The notes below the pieces were generated by a model. The model ran no database searches. It saw nothing but the letters and a program-made list of their open reading frames with translations, and was not told the origin of the DNA. From contig NZ_KZ679045.1 in NCBI RefSeq assembly GCF_003024195.1, forward strand, positions 124,001 to 188,000: a stretch of DNA of 64,000 nt. The letters run 5' to 3'. The DNA is from Streptomyces dioscori. GTDB lineage: Bacteria > Actinomycetota > Actinomycetes > Streptomycetales > Streptomycetaceae. How positions within the stretch are numbered: position 1 is the first letter of the stretch; each line of letters starts with the position of its first letter. Position numbers and translations under genes: made by a program. This document shows, one piece after another, positions 7,556 to 16,273 of this stretch.

Positions 7556-8602
7556 ATGACGCGAATCGACAACGAGCCCCGGCAGGACGCCGTCAGCGTG
7601 CGGGGACTGGTCAAGCACTACGGCGAGACCAAAGCACTGGACGGCGTGGACCTGGACGTACGCGAGGGCACGGTCCGCGGCGTACTCGGCCCGAACGGCG
7701 CCGGCAAGACGACCCTCGTACGTATCCTCTCCACCCTCCTCATACCCGACTCCGGCCGCGCCACGGTCGCCGGCTTCGACGTCGTGCGCCAGCCCCGCCG
7801 CCTGCGCCGCGTGATCGGCCTCACCGGCCAGTACGCGTCCGTGGACGAGAAGCTCTCCGGCCGCGAGAACCTCTATCTGATCGGCAGGCTCCTCGACCTG
7901 ACCCGCAAGGACGCCCGCACCCGTGCGGACGAACTTCTTGAGCGCTTCTCGCTCACCGAGGCGGGCAAGCGCCCGGCGAGCACGTACTCCGGCGGCATGC
8001 GGCGCCGCCTCGACCTCGCCGCGTCCATGATCGGCAGTCCGACGGTCCTGTTCCTGGACGAGCCGACGACCGGCCTGGACCCCCGTACGCGGCAAGAGGT
8101 GTGGGGCGAGGTCAAGCGGATGGTGGGGGACGGCGTCACCGTGCTGCTCACCACGCAGTACATGGAGGAGGCCGAGCAGCTCGCGAACGAGCTGACGGTC
8201 ATCGACCGCGGCAGGGTCATCGCGAACGGCGGCATCGACGAGCTGAAGGCGAAGGTCGGCGGCCGCACCCTGCGTATCCGCCCGGCCGACCCGCTGGAAC
8301 TGCGCCCCACGGCCGCCGCGCTCGACGAGTTCGGTCTCACGGGCCCGGGCAGCGCCACGGTGGACGTCACCACCGGCACGGTCCTCGTCCCGATCCTCAG
8401 CGACGAGCAGCTGACCGCCGTGGTCGGCGCGCTCACCGCCCGGGGCATCACCCTCGCGGGCCTCAGCACCGAACTGCCCAGCCTGGACGAGGTGTTCCTC
8501 TCCCTGACCGGCCACCGGGCCACCGAACCGGCCGATCCGGGTGACCCGCGGGACACCCCGGCCGACCGCTCCCACGAGTCCTACGAGGAGGCCGCCGTAT
8601 GA
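7556..8602 (+). CDS. ABC transporter ATP-binding protein, DrrA (daunorubicin resistance) family
   Basis: This 348-residue ATPase powers export by the permease encoded next. Walker A is GPNGAGKTT (about residue 45), the signature is YSGGMRRRLDLA, Walker B is VLFLDEPTTGLDP, and the switch region reads LTTQYMEEAEQLA. The C-terminal extension with PSLDEVFLSLTGH is diagnostic of DrrA-type exporters. I choose the ATG at 7556; longer in-frame readings run back through the terminator and repeat region. The stop overlaps the permease start as ATGA. Three 11-bp-spaced direct repeats precede it, suggesting SARP control. Substrate unknown. Confidence 0.93.
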   Translation: MTRIDNEPRQDAVSVRGLVKHYGETKALDGVDLDVREGTVRGVLGPNGAGKTTLVRILSTLLIPDSGRATVAGFDVVRQPRRLRRVIGLTGQYASVDEKLSGRENLYLIGRLLDLTRKDARTRADELLERFSLTEAGKRPASTYSGGMRRRLDLAASMIGSPTVLFLDEPTTGLDPRTRQEVWGEVKRMVGDGVTVLLTTQYMEEAEQLANELTVIDRGRVIANGGIDELKAKVGGRTLRIRPADPLELRPTAAALDEFGLTGPGSATVDVTTGTVLVPILSDEQLTAVVGALTARGITLAGLSTELPSLDEVFLSLTGHRATEPADPGDPRDTPADRSHESYEEAAV

Positions 8603-9429
8603 GCGCCGCCACCGTCATCGACAAACCCGCGGCGCTCGACACCGGCGACGATCCGCACGTCGGCCTGCGCGCCCATCTGCGGCACATCAGCGCCCTGGTC
8701 CGCCGCAACGTGCTGTGGATCCGCCAGGACCCGGAGTCGATGTTCGACGTCATCCTGATGCCGATCGTCTTCACTCTGCTCTTCGTGTTCGTCTTCGGCG
8801 GCGCGATCGCCGGCAAGGGCAACCAGGACGAGTACGTCAACTACGTCGTCCCGGGCCTCATGGCGATGATGGGCATGAACATCGCGATGGGCGTGGGCAC
8901 CGGCTTCAACCAGGACTTCCAGACCGGCGTGATGGACCGCTTCCGGTCCCTGCCGATCTCCCGTGCCTCGGTCCTGATCGCCAAGATCTCCGTCGAGATC
9001 GGCCGGCTGCTGCTCGCCACGGCGATCCTGCTCGGGGTCGGTTTCCTGCTCGGCCTGTCCGTGTCGAACGTGCCCGGTCTGTTCGCCGCCATCGGCCTGG
9101 CCCTGGTCTTCGGCTCCTCCATCATGTGGATCTTTCTGACCATGGGCGTGGTGATGAAGAACGCCCAGGCCATCCAGGGAATGGGGTTCCTCGTGCTGAT
9201 GCCCCTGCAGTTCGGTTCTTCGATCTTCTCGCCGCCGTCCACCATGCCGGGCTGGCTGCAGACGTTCACCGACTACAACCCGCTGTCGTCCCTCGCGGAC
9301 GCGGCCCGGGGTCTGATGAACGGCGGCCAGCCGGTCGCCCACGACGTCATGATCACGCTGCTCTGGTCGCTCGTCATCACGGTGGTGATGGCCCCGGTCG
9401 CCATTCACAAGTACCGCACCAAGACCTGA
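8599..9429 (+). CDS. ABC-2 type permease, DrrB family
   Basis: The 276-residue membrane protein has an amphipathic N-terminus (HLRHISALVRRNVLWIRQDPESMFDVILMPIVFTLLF) and six predicted helices, typical of ABC-2 exporter permeases such as DrrB. It overlaps the ATPase gene by four bases (ATGA), so the two are translationally coupled and form one exporter. It ends 18 bases before the convergent SARP gene. A hairpin for termination lies inside the end of that gene. Confidence 0.92.
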   Translation: MSAATVIDKPAALDTGDDPHVGLRAHLRHISALVRRNVLWIRQDPESMFDVILMPIVFTLLFVFVFGGAIAGKGNQDEYVNYVVPGLMAMMGMNIAMGVGTGFNQDFQTGVMDRFRSLPISRASVLIAKISVEIGRLLLATAILLGVGFLLGLSVSNVPGLFAAIGLALVFGSSIMWIFLTMGVVMKNAQAIQGMGFLVLMPLQFGSSIFSPPSTMPGWLQTFTDYNPLSSLADAARGLMNGGQPVAHDVMITLLWSLVITVVMAPVAIHKYRTKT

Positions 9430-9447
9430 CACGAGGACCCTCTTGCG

Positions 9448-12400
9448 TCAGACCAGGGCGGCGGCCTCCTCGAAGGAGAGGCCGCCGCCCTGCGCGTACG
9501 CGGCGTCGTACACCCGGTCGTCGAGGACCTCGCGCGCCGCCGCCTCGGCCTGTGCCCTGATCTCGTGCTCCACGACGGCCCGGAAGTGTCCGGGCGGCAG
9601 GAGTTCGTCGGCGGCGCCCAGGCACCGGGCGGCGTCCTCGGCGCGCCGGCCGCCCTCGGCCCCGGCGAGCGCGATGGACGCGGTGGCCAGGTGCACCGAG
9701 AACATGTGCGGCGCGATCATCTGGGTCAGCGGGTCCTTGGCCCGCTCCAGGGCTCCCCGCACCTTCACCACCGCCTCGTCGTACAGGCCCTCCTGCGAGT
9801 CCAGCCAGGCCTCCACGCCCATGACGAACCCGTCGAAGACCACGAAGCGGACGGCGCCGAAGTCCTCCCACAGCCGTTCCATCTGGGCCCGCGCCTCGGC
9901 GACGCGGCCGGTGCGGCCGAGCCACATCGCGAGGAAGAGCCGGGCCCCGGGCATGGCCTCGTTCTGCGCGCCGTCCCCCTGTTCCAGGACCTCGCGCAGC
10001 AGCCGCTCGCCCCGGCCGGTCTCGCCCGCGTCGATGAGCACGCTGCCCAGCCGGGTGGTGAGGATGGCCATCTGGGCGCGGGCGCCGAGGCGTTCGGCGT
10101 GGGCGATGGCCGTCTCGTAGTCCGTCGCGGCGAGCCGGTACTCGCCCTTGCGCTCATGGGCCTCGCCCCGCGCGGAGAGCGCCTCGGCGGCACCCCAGGC
10201 GTCTTCGAGGCCGACGAAGAGTTCCAGCGACTCGTCGGCGTCCCGGGCCGCGTCGCCCGCCCAGTCGGCGCGGTTGGCGAGCATGTTGGCGCGCATCTGC
10301 AGGGCGACGGCCAGCTCCCAGCGGGTGCCGAGCTCCCGGCAGGTCTCCACGCTCGCGTCGATGACCCGGCGCAGCCGGTCCATGTCGCCGGTCAGCAGCA
10401 CGGCGAAGAACCACAGGTAGCCGGGGTTGCGGCAGACCTGCGGGAGGCCGGGTTCGTAGGCCTCGGTGACGGCGAGCAGCTTGGCCTCCGCCTCCGGTGT
10501 CTGCCAGGTGTCCAGCTCCAGGTCCATGCAGGCGAGATGCAGGAGGTGGACGCCGCGCCTGGCCTCGACGAGGACGTCCTGGCTCATGGGCGGCGGGTCG
10601 GCGACGCAGGACTCGTACAGCGGGACGGCTCGTTCGGTGGGTGGCGCGAACGGGTCGGGGCCCATCGCCATGACCTCCCGCGTCCAGTTGCGGGTGACCA
10701 TGCGCAGGTCGCGGATCTGCCAGTACCAGGCGAGGGAGAGGACGAGGCAGAGCGCCTCCTGTTCGTCGCCCGCGGCGACGGCGCGCTGCAGTGCGGCGCG
10801 CGTGTTCTCGCCTTCGAGCTGGAGCAGTTCGATGGCCGCGCGCTGGCCGGGGCCGCGCAGCAACGGGTCGGTGGTGCGGGCGAGTTCGCGGTAGTACGTG
10901 AGGTGGGCGCGCTCGGTCGCGGTGCGCTCACCGGAGGCGTCGAGGCGCTGTCCGGCGTACTCGGCGACGGTCTCCAGGAGCCGGTAGCGCATGTCGCCGT
11001 CGCCCGGGGCCGGGCCCGGCCCCGCGTTCTCGTCCGCCCCCTCCCCCGCCTTCTCGCCCGAAGGGGCGGCCACCACGAGGGACTTGTCGACGAGCGAGCC
11101 GAGCGCCTCCAGCGCGGCGGGTCCGCAGACGGCCTCGGCGGCGGCGAGGTCGCAGCCGCCGGCGAAGACGGACAGCCGCCGCAGTACGTCGCGTTCGTCC
11201 TCGTCCAGCAGGTCCCAGGACCAGTCGACGACGGCCCGCAGGGTCTGCTGGCGCGGCAGGACCGTACGGCTCCCGGAGGTGAGCAGCCGGAACCGGTTGT
11301 CGAGGCGGTCGGCGATCTGGCGCGGGGTGAGCATCCGCAGCCGGGCGGCGGCGAGTTCGATGGCGAGCGGCAGTCCGTCCAGGCGCCGGCAGATCTCGGC
11401 GGCGGCCTCCGGGTCGTCCTCGATCCGGAAACCGGGCCGGGCGGCGGCCCCCCGGTCGGCGAGCAGTCTCAGCGCGTACGGCTCAGGCAGCGGTTCGACG
11501 GGCCGCAGCAACTCCCCCGGTACGCCGAGGGGTTCGCGGCTCGTGGCCAGTACGGTCAGTCCGGGGCAGCGTTCCAGCAGTTGCTCGACGAGGCGGGCGG
11601 CGGCGTCCACGACGTGTTCGCAGTTGTCGAGGACGATCAGCATGCGGCGTTTGGCGCAGTGCTCGGTGAGCCGGACGAGCGGGTCGTCGTGCCGGTCGGT
11701 GACGGCCCGCAGTTCCTCGGCCCCGGCGCTGCGCAGCACGGTCTCCCGCGCGCCGACCGCGGTGAGGACCGCCTCGGGGACGGCCTCCGGGTCGTCGACG
11801 GGCGCGAGTTCGGCCAGCCACACGCCGTCGGGCAGGTCCTGGGCGACGCTCTCCGCCGCCTCCTGCGACAGCCGGGTCTTCCCGGCGCCGCCCGGCCCCA
11901 GCAGGGTCACGAGCCGCGCCCCCGCGAGGTCCCCGCGGATGGTGGCGAGATCGCCGTCCCGCCCGACGAAGGAGGTGAGCCGGGCCCGCAGATTGCCGCG
12001 TGGCGCGGAGCGGTCGCGCGGCGCGGGTTCCGCGTCACGCTCCGAACCGCCCGTACCGGGGCGGCCGTTGTGCGCGGCGAGGTCCGGGCCGGCGGCGTAC
12101 GGGGCCGGGTCCGGGCTGCCGGGGGCGTGGCCGTGGGAGTGGCCGGAGCGGGGTGGTGTCTCGGGTGCGGGGCCGTGGGGGCTGGTCGCGCCGTTCCCCG
12201 CGCCCCTCGGGCGCGCGGGGACCTGGCCGCGTGAGGCGGGGAGGCCGGTCAGCAGTTCTCCGTGCAGGGAACGCAGTTCCGGGCCCGGGTCCGTGCCCAG
12301 GCGGTCGGCGAGCAGACGGCGTACGGACTCGTAGGCGGCCAGGGCCTCCGCCGCGCGGCCCGCGTCACGCAGGGCCCGCAGGCGCAGCACCTGGAGCGGT

Positions 12401-12969
12401 TCGTCCAGGGGGTGGGTGTCGCACAGGGCGGTGAGGTCGGGCAGGGACTGCTCGGCGTGGCCGAGGGCGAGGGCGGCCCCGAGACGGGCGCGCCGGGCGT
12501 CGAGCCGACGGGCCTCCCAGCGTGACGACTCCGCCGTACGGTCCGGGAGGTCGGCGAGGGCCGGGCCCTGCCAGAGGGCGAGGGCATCGTCGAGGATGAC
12601 GGCGGCCTTGCCGGGGTCGCCGTCGGCCAGCGCGCGCGAGCCCTCGCCCGCGAGCCGTTCGAACCGGTGCAGGTCGATGTCGTCGGCCGCCGCGCGCAGC
12701 CGGTAGCCGCCCTCGTCGGAGCCGATCGCGTCCGCGCCCAGCGCCCTGCGCAGCCGGCCCACCAGCGCTTGCAGGGCGCCCGGGGCGTCGGCCGGAGGGT
12801 CCGCGCCCCAGACCTCGTCGACCAGCACGGCCACGGACACGGTCCGGCCGGGTCGCAGGGCGAGCACCGTCAGCAGGGCGCGCAGCCGCGCCCCGCCGAC
12901 CGGGACGAGGGTGCCGTCGGTACGGAGTGCCTGGGTGGTGCCGAGGATGCGGTAGCGCACGCGGACCAT
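9448..12969 (-). CDS. AfsR/SARP-family regulator: DNA-binding, BTAD, NB-ARC ATPase and TPR domains
   Basis: The 1173-residue protein has an OmpR-like winged helix (residues 1-95), a bacterial transcriptional activation domain (about 96-240), a disordered Pro/Gly/His linker (about 245-335), an NB-ARC/STAND ATPase and a C-terminal TPR-like region (about 690-1170). The ATPase carries Walker A GPGGAGKTRL near residue 357 and Walker B IVLDNCEHV near 443. This is the architecture of AfsR, a pleiotropic activator of antibiotic synthesis. A copy of the intergenic GC-rich repeat lies inside the linker coding sequence. It converges on a DrrAB-type exporter whose promoter has SARP-like repeats, so local control of export is plausible. 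Confidence 0.93.
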   Translation of the reverse strand: MVRVRYRILGTTQALRTDGTLVPVGGARLRALLTVLALRPGRTVSVAVLVDEVWGADPPADAPGALQALVGRLRRALGADAIGSDEGGYRLRAAADDIDLHRFERLAGEGSRALADGDPGKAAVILDDALALWQGPALADLPDRTAESSRWEARRLDARRARLGAALALGHAEQSLPDLTALCDTHPLDEPLQVLRLRALRDAGRAAEALAAYESVRRLLADRLGTDPGPELRSLHGELLTGLPASRGQVPARPRGAGNGATSPHGPAPETPPRSGHSHGHAPGSPDPAPYAAGPDLAAHNGRPGTGGSERDAEPAPRDRSAPRGNLRARLTSFVGRDGDLATIRGDLAGARLVTLLGPGGAGKTRLSQEAAESVAQDLPDGVWLAELAPVDDPEAVPEAVLTAVGARETVLRSAGAEELRAVTDRHDDPLVRLTEHCAKRRMLIVLDNCEHVVDAAARLVEQLLERCPGLTVLATSREPLGVPGELLRPVEPLPEPYALRLLADRGAAARPGFRIEDDPEAAAEICRRLDGLPLAIELAAARLRMLTPRQIADRLDNRFRLLTSGSRTVLPRQQTLRAVVDWSWDLLDEDERDVLRRLSVFAGGCDLAAAEAVCGPAALEALGSLVDKSLVVAAPSGEKAGEGADENAGPGPAPGDGDMRYRLLETVAEYAGQRLDASGERTATERAHLTYYRELARTTDPLLRGPGQRAAIELLQLEGENTRAALQRAVAAGDEQEALCLVLSLAWYWQIRDLRMVTRNWTREVMAMGPDPFAPPTERAVPLYESCVADPPPMSQDVLVEARRGVHLLHLACMDLELDTWQTPEAEAKLLAVTEAYEPGLPQVCRNPGYLWFFAVLLTGDMDRLRRVIDASVETCRELGTRWELAVALQMRANMLANRADWAGDAARDADESLELFVGLEDAWGAAEALSARGEAHERKGEYRLAATDYETAIAHAERLGARAQMAILTTRLGSVLIDAGETGRGERLLREVLEQGDGAQNEAMPGARLFLAMWLGRTGRVAEARAQMERLWEDFGAVRFVVFDGFVMGVEAWLDSQEGLYDEAVVKVRGALERAKDPLTQMIAPHMFSVHLATASIALAGAEGGRRAEDAARCLGAADELLPPGHFRAVVEHEIRAQAEAAAREVLDDRVYDAAYAQGGGLSFEEAAALV
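9454..9492. terminator. hairpin in the overlap of two convergent genes
   Basis: A perfect 15-bp inverted repeat (CAGGGCGGCGGCCTC and its complement) with a 9-nt loop lies 25 bases after the permease stop, within the last codons of the convergent SARP gene (QGGGLSFEEAAA). It could end exporter transcription. There is no T tract. Confidence 0.5.
12164..12231. repeat. GC-rich intergenic repeat copy inside the SARP coding sequence
   Basis: The leader, core and inverted GCGCGGGG parts of the dispersed repeat are present and translated on the minus strand as PRGAGNGATSPHGPAP in the linker between BTAD and NB-ARC. The reading frame stays open. Confidence 0.75.
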
Positions 12970-13160
12970 TGTCCCTGTCTGCGCCCCGGGTCCGCCCCGG
13001 ATTTTGGTCCGGCATGAACCGGGACGGCCGGAAACGGGTCGAGGGCGTGGGTGGAGGGCCGCAGGAACCTCCGACCCTCCTTAGGACGTTCCCCCCACAC
13101 CACCGGTACGGTCTACCCGGCACGCCCAGCCCGTTCGAACATTCCAGGGAGCCCCACCCC

Positions 13161-13961
13161 ATGACCACCGCCACAGGCCGGCACAGTGACCGGCGTATCA
13201 GCCCCGTGTTCCTCGGGATCGTGGCCGTCGCGGCGGTGACCGGCTGGGCCACCTGGACGGGCTTCGCCGAGCAGCCGGGCGTGGCCGTGTTCCTGTTCGT
13301 GACGGCCGCGTGGATCGTCTCGCTGTGTCTGCACGAGTACGCGCACGCGCGCACGGCCCTGCACAGCGGCGACATCTCGATCGGCGCGAAGGGCTATCTG
13401 ACCCTGAACCCGCTGAAGTACACGCACGCGCTGCTCAGCATCGTGCTGCCGGTGCTCTTCGTCATCATGGGCGGCATCGGTCTGCCGGGTGGCGCGGTGT
13501 TCATCGAGCGGAGCCGGATCCGGGGCCGCTGGAAGCACAGCCTGATCTCGGCGGCGGGCCCGCTGACGAACGTGCTGTTCGCGGTGGTGTGCACCGCCCC
13601 GTTCTGGCTGGACGCACTGGACGGCGTACCGGCCGACTTCCAGTTCGCGCTCGCGTTCCTGGCGCTGCTGCAGGTCACGGCCGCGCTGCTGAACTTCCTG
13701 CCGATCCCGGGCCTGGACGGCTACGGCGTGATCGAGCCCTGGCTGTCGTACAAGATCCGGCGCCAGGTGGAGCCGTACGCGCCCTTCGGTCTGCTGTTCG
13801 TCTTCGCGATCCTGTGGATCCCCGAGGTGAACAACCAGTTCTTCGACGCGATCGACGCGCTGCTGCGGGCCCTGGACATCGACGAGATCCGTACGTACTG
13901 CGGGCAGAACCTCTACCGGTTCTGGACGGAGACGGACCAGTACTGCTCGATCGGCCAGTGA
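13161..13961 (+). CDS. site-2 protease family (M50) membrane metalloprotease
   Basis: This 266-residue polytopic protein has the zinc motif HEYAH at residues 58-62 within a membrane helix and the second motif LPIPGLDGY (about residues 185-193), whose Asp is the third zinc ligand. This is the family arrangement of small rhomboid-like M50 peptidases. The ATG at 13161 has GGGAG upstream. It is monocistronic and divergent from the SARP gene. Intramembrane cleavage is the family role; the substrate is unknown. The C-terminus carries two Cys (YCGQNLY and QYCSIGQ). Confidence 0.9.
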   Translation: MTTATGRHSDRRISPVFLGIVAVAAVTGWATWTGFAEQPGVAVFLFVTAAWIVSLCLHEYAHARTALHSGDISIGAKGYLTLNPLKYTHALLSIVLPVLFVIMGGIGLPGGAVFIERSRIRGRWKHSLISAAGPLTNVLFAVVCTAPFWLDALDGVPADFQFALAFLALLQVTAALLNFLPIPGLDGYGVIEPWLSYKIRRQVEPYAPFGLLFVFAILWIPEVNNQFFDAIDALLRALDIDEIRTYCGQNLYRFWTETDQYCSIGQ

Positions 13962-13999
13962 CGGACCGCCGAGTCGGCAGGTGACGCCGGCCGGTGACG

Positions 14000-14194
14000 T
14001 CAGCCGGTGACGGAGGACGCCGACGCCTTGCGGCGCATCCGGTCGCGGCGCAGGTAGTACCAGGTCATGTTGGACGACAGTCCGGCGAGCAGCACCCAGA
14101 CGATCCCCAGCCAGCTGCCCTGGACGAAGGAGACGACGGCCGCCGCCGTGGCGAGGACGCAGACGACGAGGGCGTAGAGGGCGAGTCGGGACAT
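14000..14194 (-). CDS. small two-helix membrane protein
   Basis: The 64-residue reading frame has AGGAGC seven bases before its ATG. It encodes two hydrophobic helices (LALYALVVCVLATAAAVVSFV and LGIVWVLLAGLSSNMTWYYL), ending in a basic tail RRDRMRRKASASS. The coding GC pattern matches neighbouring genes. Its function is not recognised; similar short membrane proteins are frequent in Streptomyces. Confidence 0.7.
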   Translation of the reverse strand: MSRLALYALVVCVLATAAAVVSFVQGSWLGIVWVLLAGLSSNMTWYYLRRDRMRRKASASSVTG

Positions 14195-14325
14195 GGGGTC
14201 TGCTCCTGTCGGGGAACTCCGGGGCCCGGCGCCACAGCGCGCGGGTTCCGAAGGGGGACACTGCTCGGCTCCAGTGTCCCCCACGTCCGGAACGTGCCCG
14301 TACGCGGTCCCGCGGCCCGGCGGTC

Positions 14326-15036
14326 CTACAGGTCGGTGAGGCGCAGGCCCGCGTGGGCCTTGTACCGGCGGTTGACCGAGATCAGGTTCGCGACGAGCGA
14401 CTCGACCTGGTGGGCGTTGCGCAGCCGCCCGGAGAAGATGCCGCGCATGCCCGGGATGCGGCCGGCCAGCGCCTGGACGATCTCGACGTCGGCGCGCTCC
14501 TCGCCGAGGACCATCACGTCGGTGTCGATCTCCTCGATCTCCGGGTCCTGGAGCAGCACCGCCGACAGGTGGTGGAAGGCGGCGGTGACACGGGAGTCCG
14601 GGAGCAGCGCGGCGGCCTGTTCGGCGGCGCTGCCCTCCTCGGGCTTCAGCGCGTACGCGCCCTTCTTGTCGAAGCCGAGCGGGTTGACGCAGTCGACGAC
14701 GAGCTTGCCGGCCAGTTCCTCGCGCAGCGACTCCAGCGTCTTGCCGTGCCCGTCCCACGGCACGGCGACGATCACGATGTCGCTGCGGCGGGCGGTCTCG
14801 GCGTTGTCGGCGCCCTCGACGCCGTGTCCGAGCTCGTCGGCGGCGGCCTGCGCGCGCTCCGCGGCCCGCGAACCGATGATCACCTTCTGCCCGGCGCGGG
14901 CCAGCCGGTAGGCGAGACCCTTGCCCTGCGGCCCGGTGCCGCCGAGCACGCCGACGACGAGCCCGGAGACGTCGGGAAGGTCCCAGGGGTCCTTGGCGGG
15001 GGCCTTCTGTGCGCTGTCAGTGGAGGTAGAGGTCAT
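14326..15036 (-). CDS. npdG: NADPH-dependent F420 reductase (F420H2:NADP oxidoreductase)
   Basis: The 236-residue protein begins its Rossmann fold with VVGVLGGTGPQGKGLAYRLARAG (about residues 27-49), followed by IIGSRAAERA, which contacts the NADP phosphate. It ends with the SGRLRNAHQVESLVANLISVNRRYKAHAGLRLT block that is typical of Fno/NpdG enzymes. They exchange hydride between NADPH and coenzyme F420, a cofactor used by many Streptomyces redox enzymes. The ATG at 15036 is chosen as the first Met after which the protein aligns with the family. The start of the convergent neighbour is well separated. Confidence 0.92.
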   Translation of the reverse strand: MTSTSTDSAQKAPAKDPWDLPDVSGLVVGVLGGTGPQGKGLAYRLARAGQKVIIGSRAAERAQAAADELGHGVEGADNAETARRSDIVIVAVPWDGHGKTLESLREELAGKLVVDCVNPLGFDKKGAYALKPEEGSAAEQAAALLPDSRVTAAFHHLSAVLLQDPEIEEIDTDVMVLGEERADVEIVQALAGRIPGMRGIFSGRLRNAHQVESLVANLISVNRRYKAHAGLRLTDL

Positions 15037-15074
15037 GGGGCCGACTTTACGTGCGTGGTTCCGGCCGGCGCCGC

Positions 15075-16154
15075 TCACGTGAGGGCCGTCACGGGGATCC
15101 GCCGGAAGGTGATCGTCTCGTACGCGCTGAAGTTGCCCGTCTCGTAGAGGAGTCCGGCCGTGTCGTCGTCGACGCGCACGAGATCGGAGTAGGCGGCGGG
15201 CAGTCCGTCGACGGTGTGTGCCGTGCGCCAGGTGACGCCGCCGTCGGTGCTCGCGCGGACCGTCAGCAGGGCGCGGAAGCCGGGGTCGGCGGGGCCCGAG
15301 TAGAGGAGCACGTCGGGTGCGCGGAGCTGGAGCACGCTGCCCTCGACGACGGGACCGACGAGTCCCGCCTGCGGGCGGAAGGGCTTGACCAGGGTCCGGC
15401 CGCCGTCCCGCGAGTACGCGTCGGCGCGGGTGCCGGGGGCGGTGGAGTCGTTGCGGGTGTTGAAGTAGACGCGGCCGTCGGGCAGTTCGGCGGCGGTCGT
15501 CTCGTTCGCGTTGATGTAGTTGCCGGGGTTGTCGTCGACGTATCCGATGCGCCAGGTCGCGCCCCGGTCGTCGCTGAGCAGACAGTGCCCGCCGTTGTAC
15601 TTGCCCTCGGTGCCGGTGTCCGTGCCGGCCGGCGGGAGGGAGTGGTTGGCGGGGACGACGACCCGGCCGCCGGTGAGCTGGAGGGCGTGGCCGGGAGTGG
15701 TGGCGTACCAGCGCCAGGGCGCCTTCTTCGTCTGCCCTGTGATCTCCCGCGGCGTGGACCAGGTGCGGCCGTCGTCGTCGCTGTGCCGGATCCAGACGCG
15801 GCGGCCGTCGGCGGCGCTCACCTTGCCCCGGCGGATGGCGTCCTCGGTGGCGAGGGCCGCGTTGCGGACGTGGACGAGCAGGATCCTGCCGGTGTCGAGG
15901 ACGACGGGGGCGGGGTTCCCGGCCAGCGCCTCGCCGTTCGAGGCGGCCACCTGGAGCGGGCCCCAGGTCAGTCCGCCGTCCGTGGACCGCTTCAGGACGA
16001 TGTCGATGTGCCCGAAGTCGTCGCGGGAGCCGACCCTGCCCTCGCAGAAGGCGAGCAGGGTTCCCTCGCCGGTGACGACGACGGCCGGGATACGGAAACT
16101 CGCGTAGCCCTCCTGCCCGGCCCGGAACGGCACGGACATCTCAACTCCGGCCAT
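15075..16154 (-). CDS. sialidase/neuraminidase-like exo-hydrolase (BNR repeats)
   Basis: This 359-residue protein is a six-bladed beta-propeller of the GH33-like sialidase superfamily. The FRIP motif with the catalytic Arg (SFRIPAVVV, about residues 19-27) and four Asp-boxes (STDGGLTWG, SDDDGRTWS, SDDRGATW, STDGGVTWR) are visible. The ATG at 16154 follows GGAGAGGGAGGG. No signal peptide is present, so it is cytoplasmic or exported by another route. It lies 38 bases downstream of nothing co-directional, so it is likely a single gene. Sialidase activity is the family inference; the true sugar is unknown. Confidence 0.85.
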   Translation of the reverse strand: MAGVEMSVPFRAGQEGYASFRIPAVVVTGEGTLLAFCEGRVGSRDDFGHIDIVLKRSTDGGLTWGPLQVAASNGEALAGNPAPVVLDTGRILLVHVRNAALATEDAIRRGKVSAADGRRVWIRHSDDDGRTWSTPREITGQTKKAPWRWYATTPGHALQLTGGRVVVPANHSLPPAGTDTGTEGKYNGGHCLLSDDRGATWRIGYVDDNPGNYINANETTAAELPDGRVYFNTRNDSTAPGTRADAYSRDGGRTLVKPFRPQAGLVGPVVEGSVLQLRAPDVLLYSGPADPGFRALLTVRASTDGGVTWRTAHTVDGLPAAYSDLVRVDDDTAGLLYETGNFSAYETITFRRIPVTALT

Positions 16155-16273
16155 GGAACCCTCCCTCTCCTTGCCGACTGGGTGCACCGGTGAACGGGCC
16201 ACTCTGCCCAGGATGGGCGAATTCGACGTGAACGCCGTCTGACGGGCAGTCCGCTGCGGCAGGATGCGGCCCC

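Noticed and set aside
9565..12234. An 889-codon open frame on the plus strand opposite the SARP gene.
   Set aside because: It is the antisense shadow of a clearly conserved AfsR-like protein; its translation is low-complexity Gly/Arg/Val without motifs.
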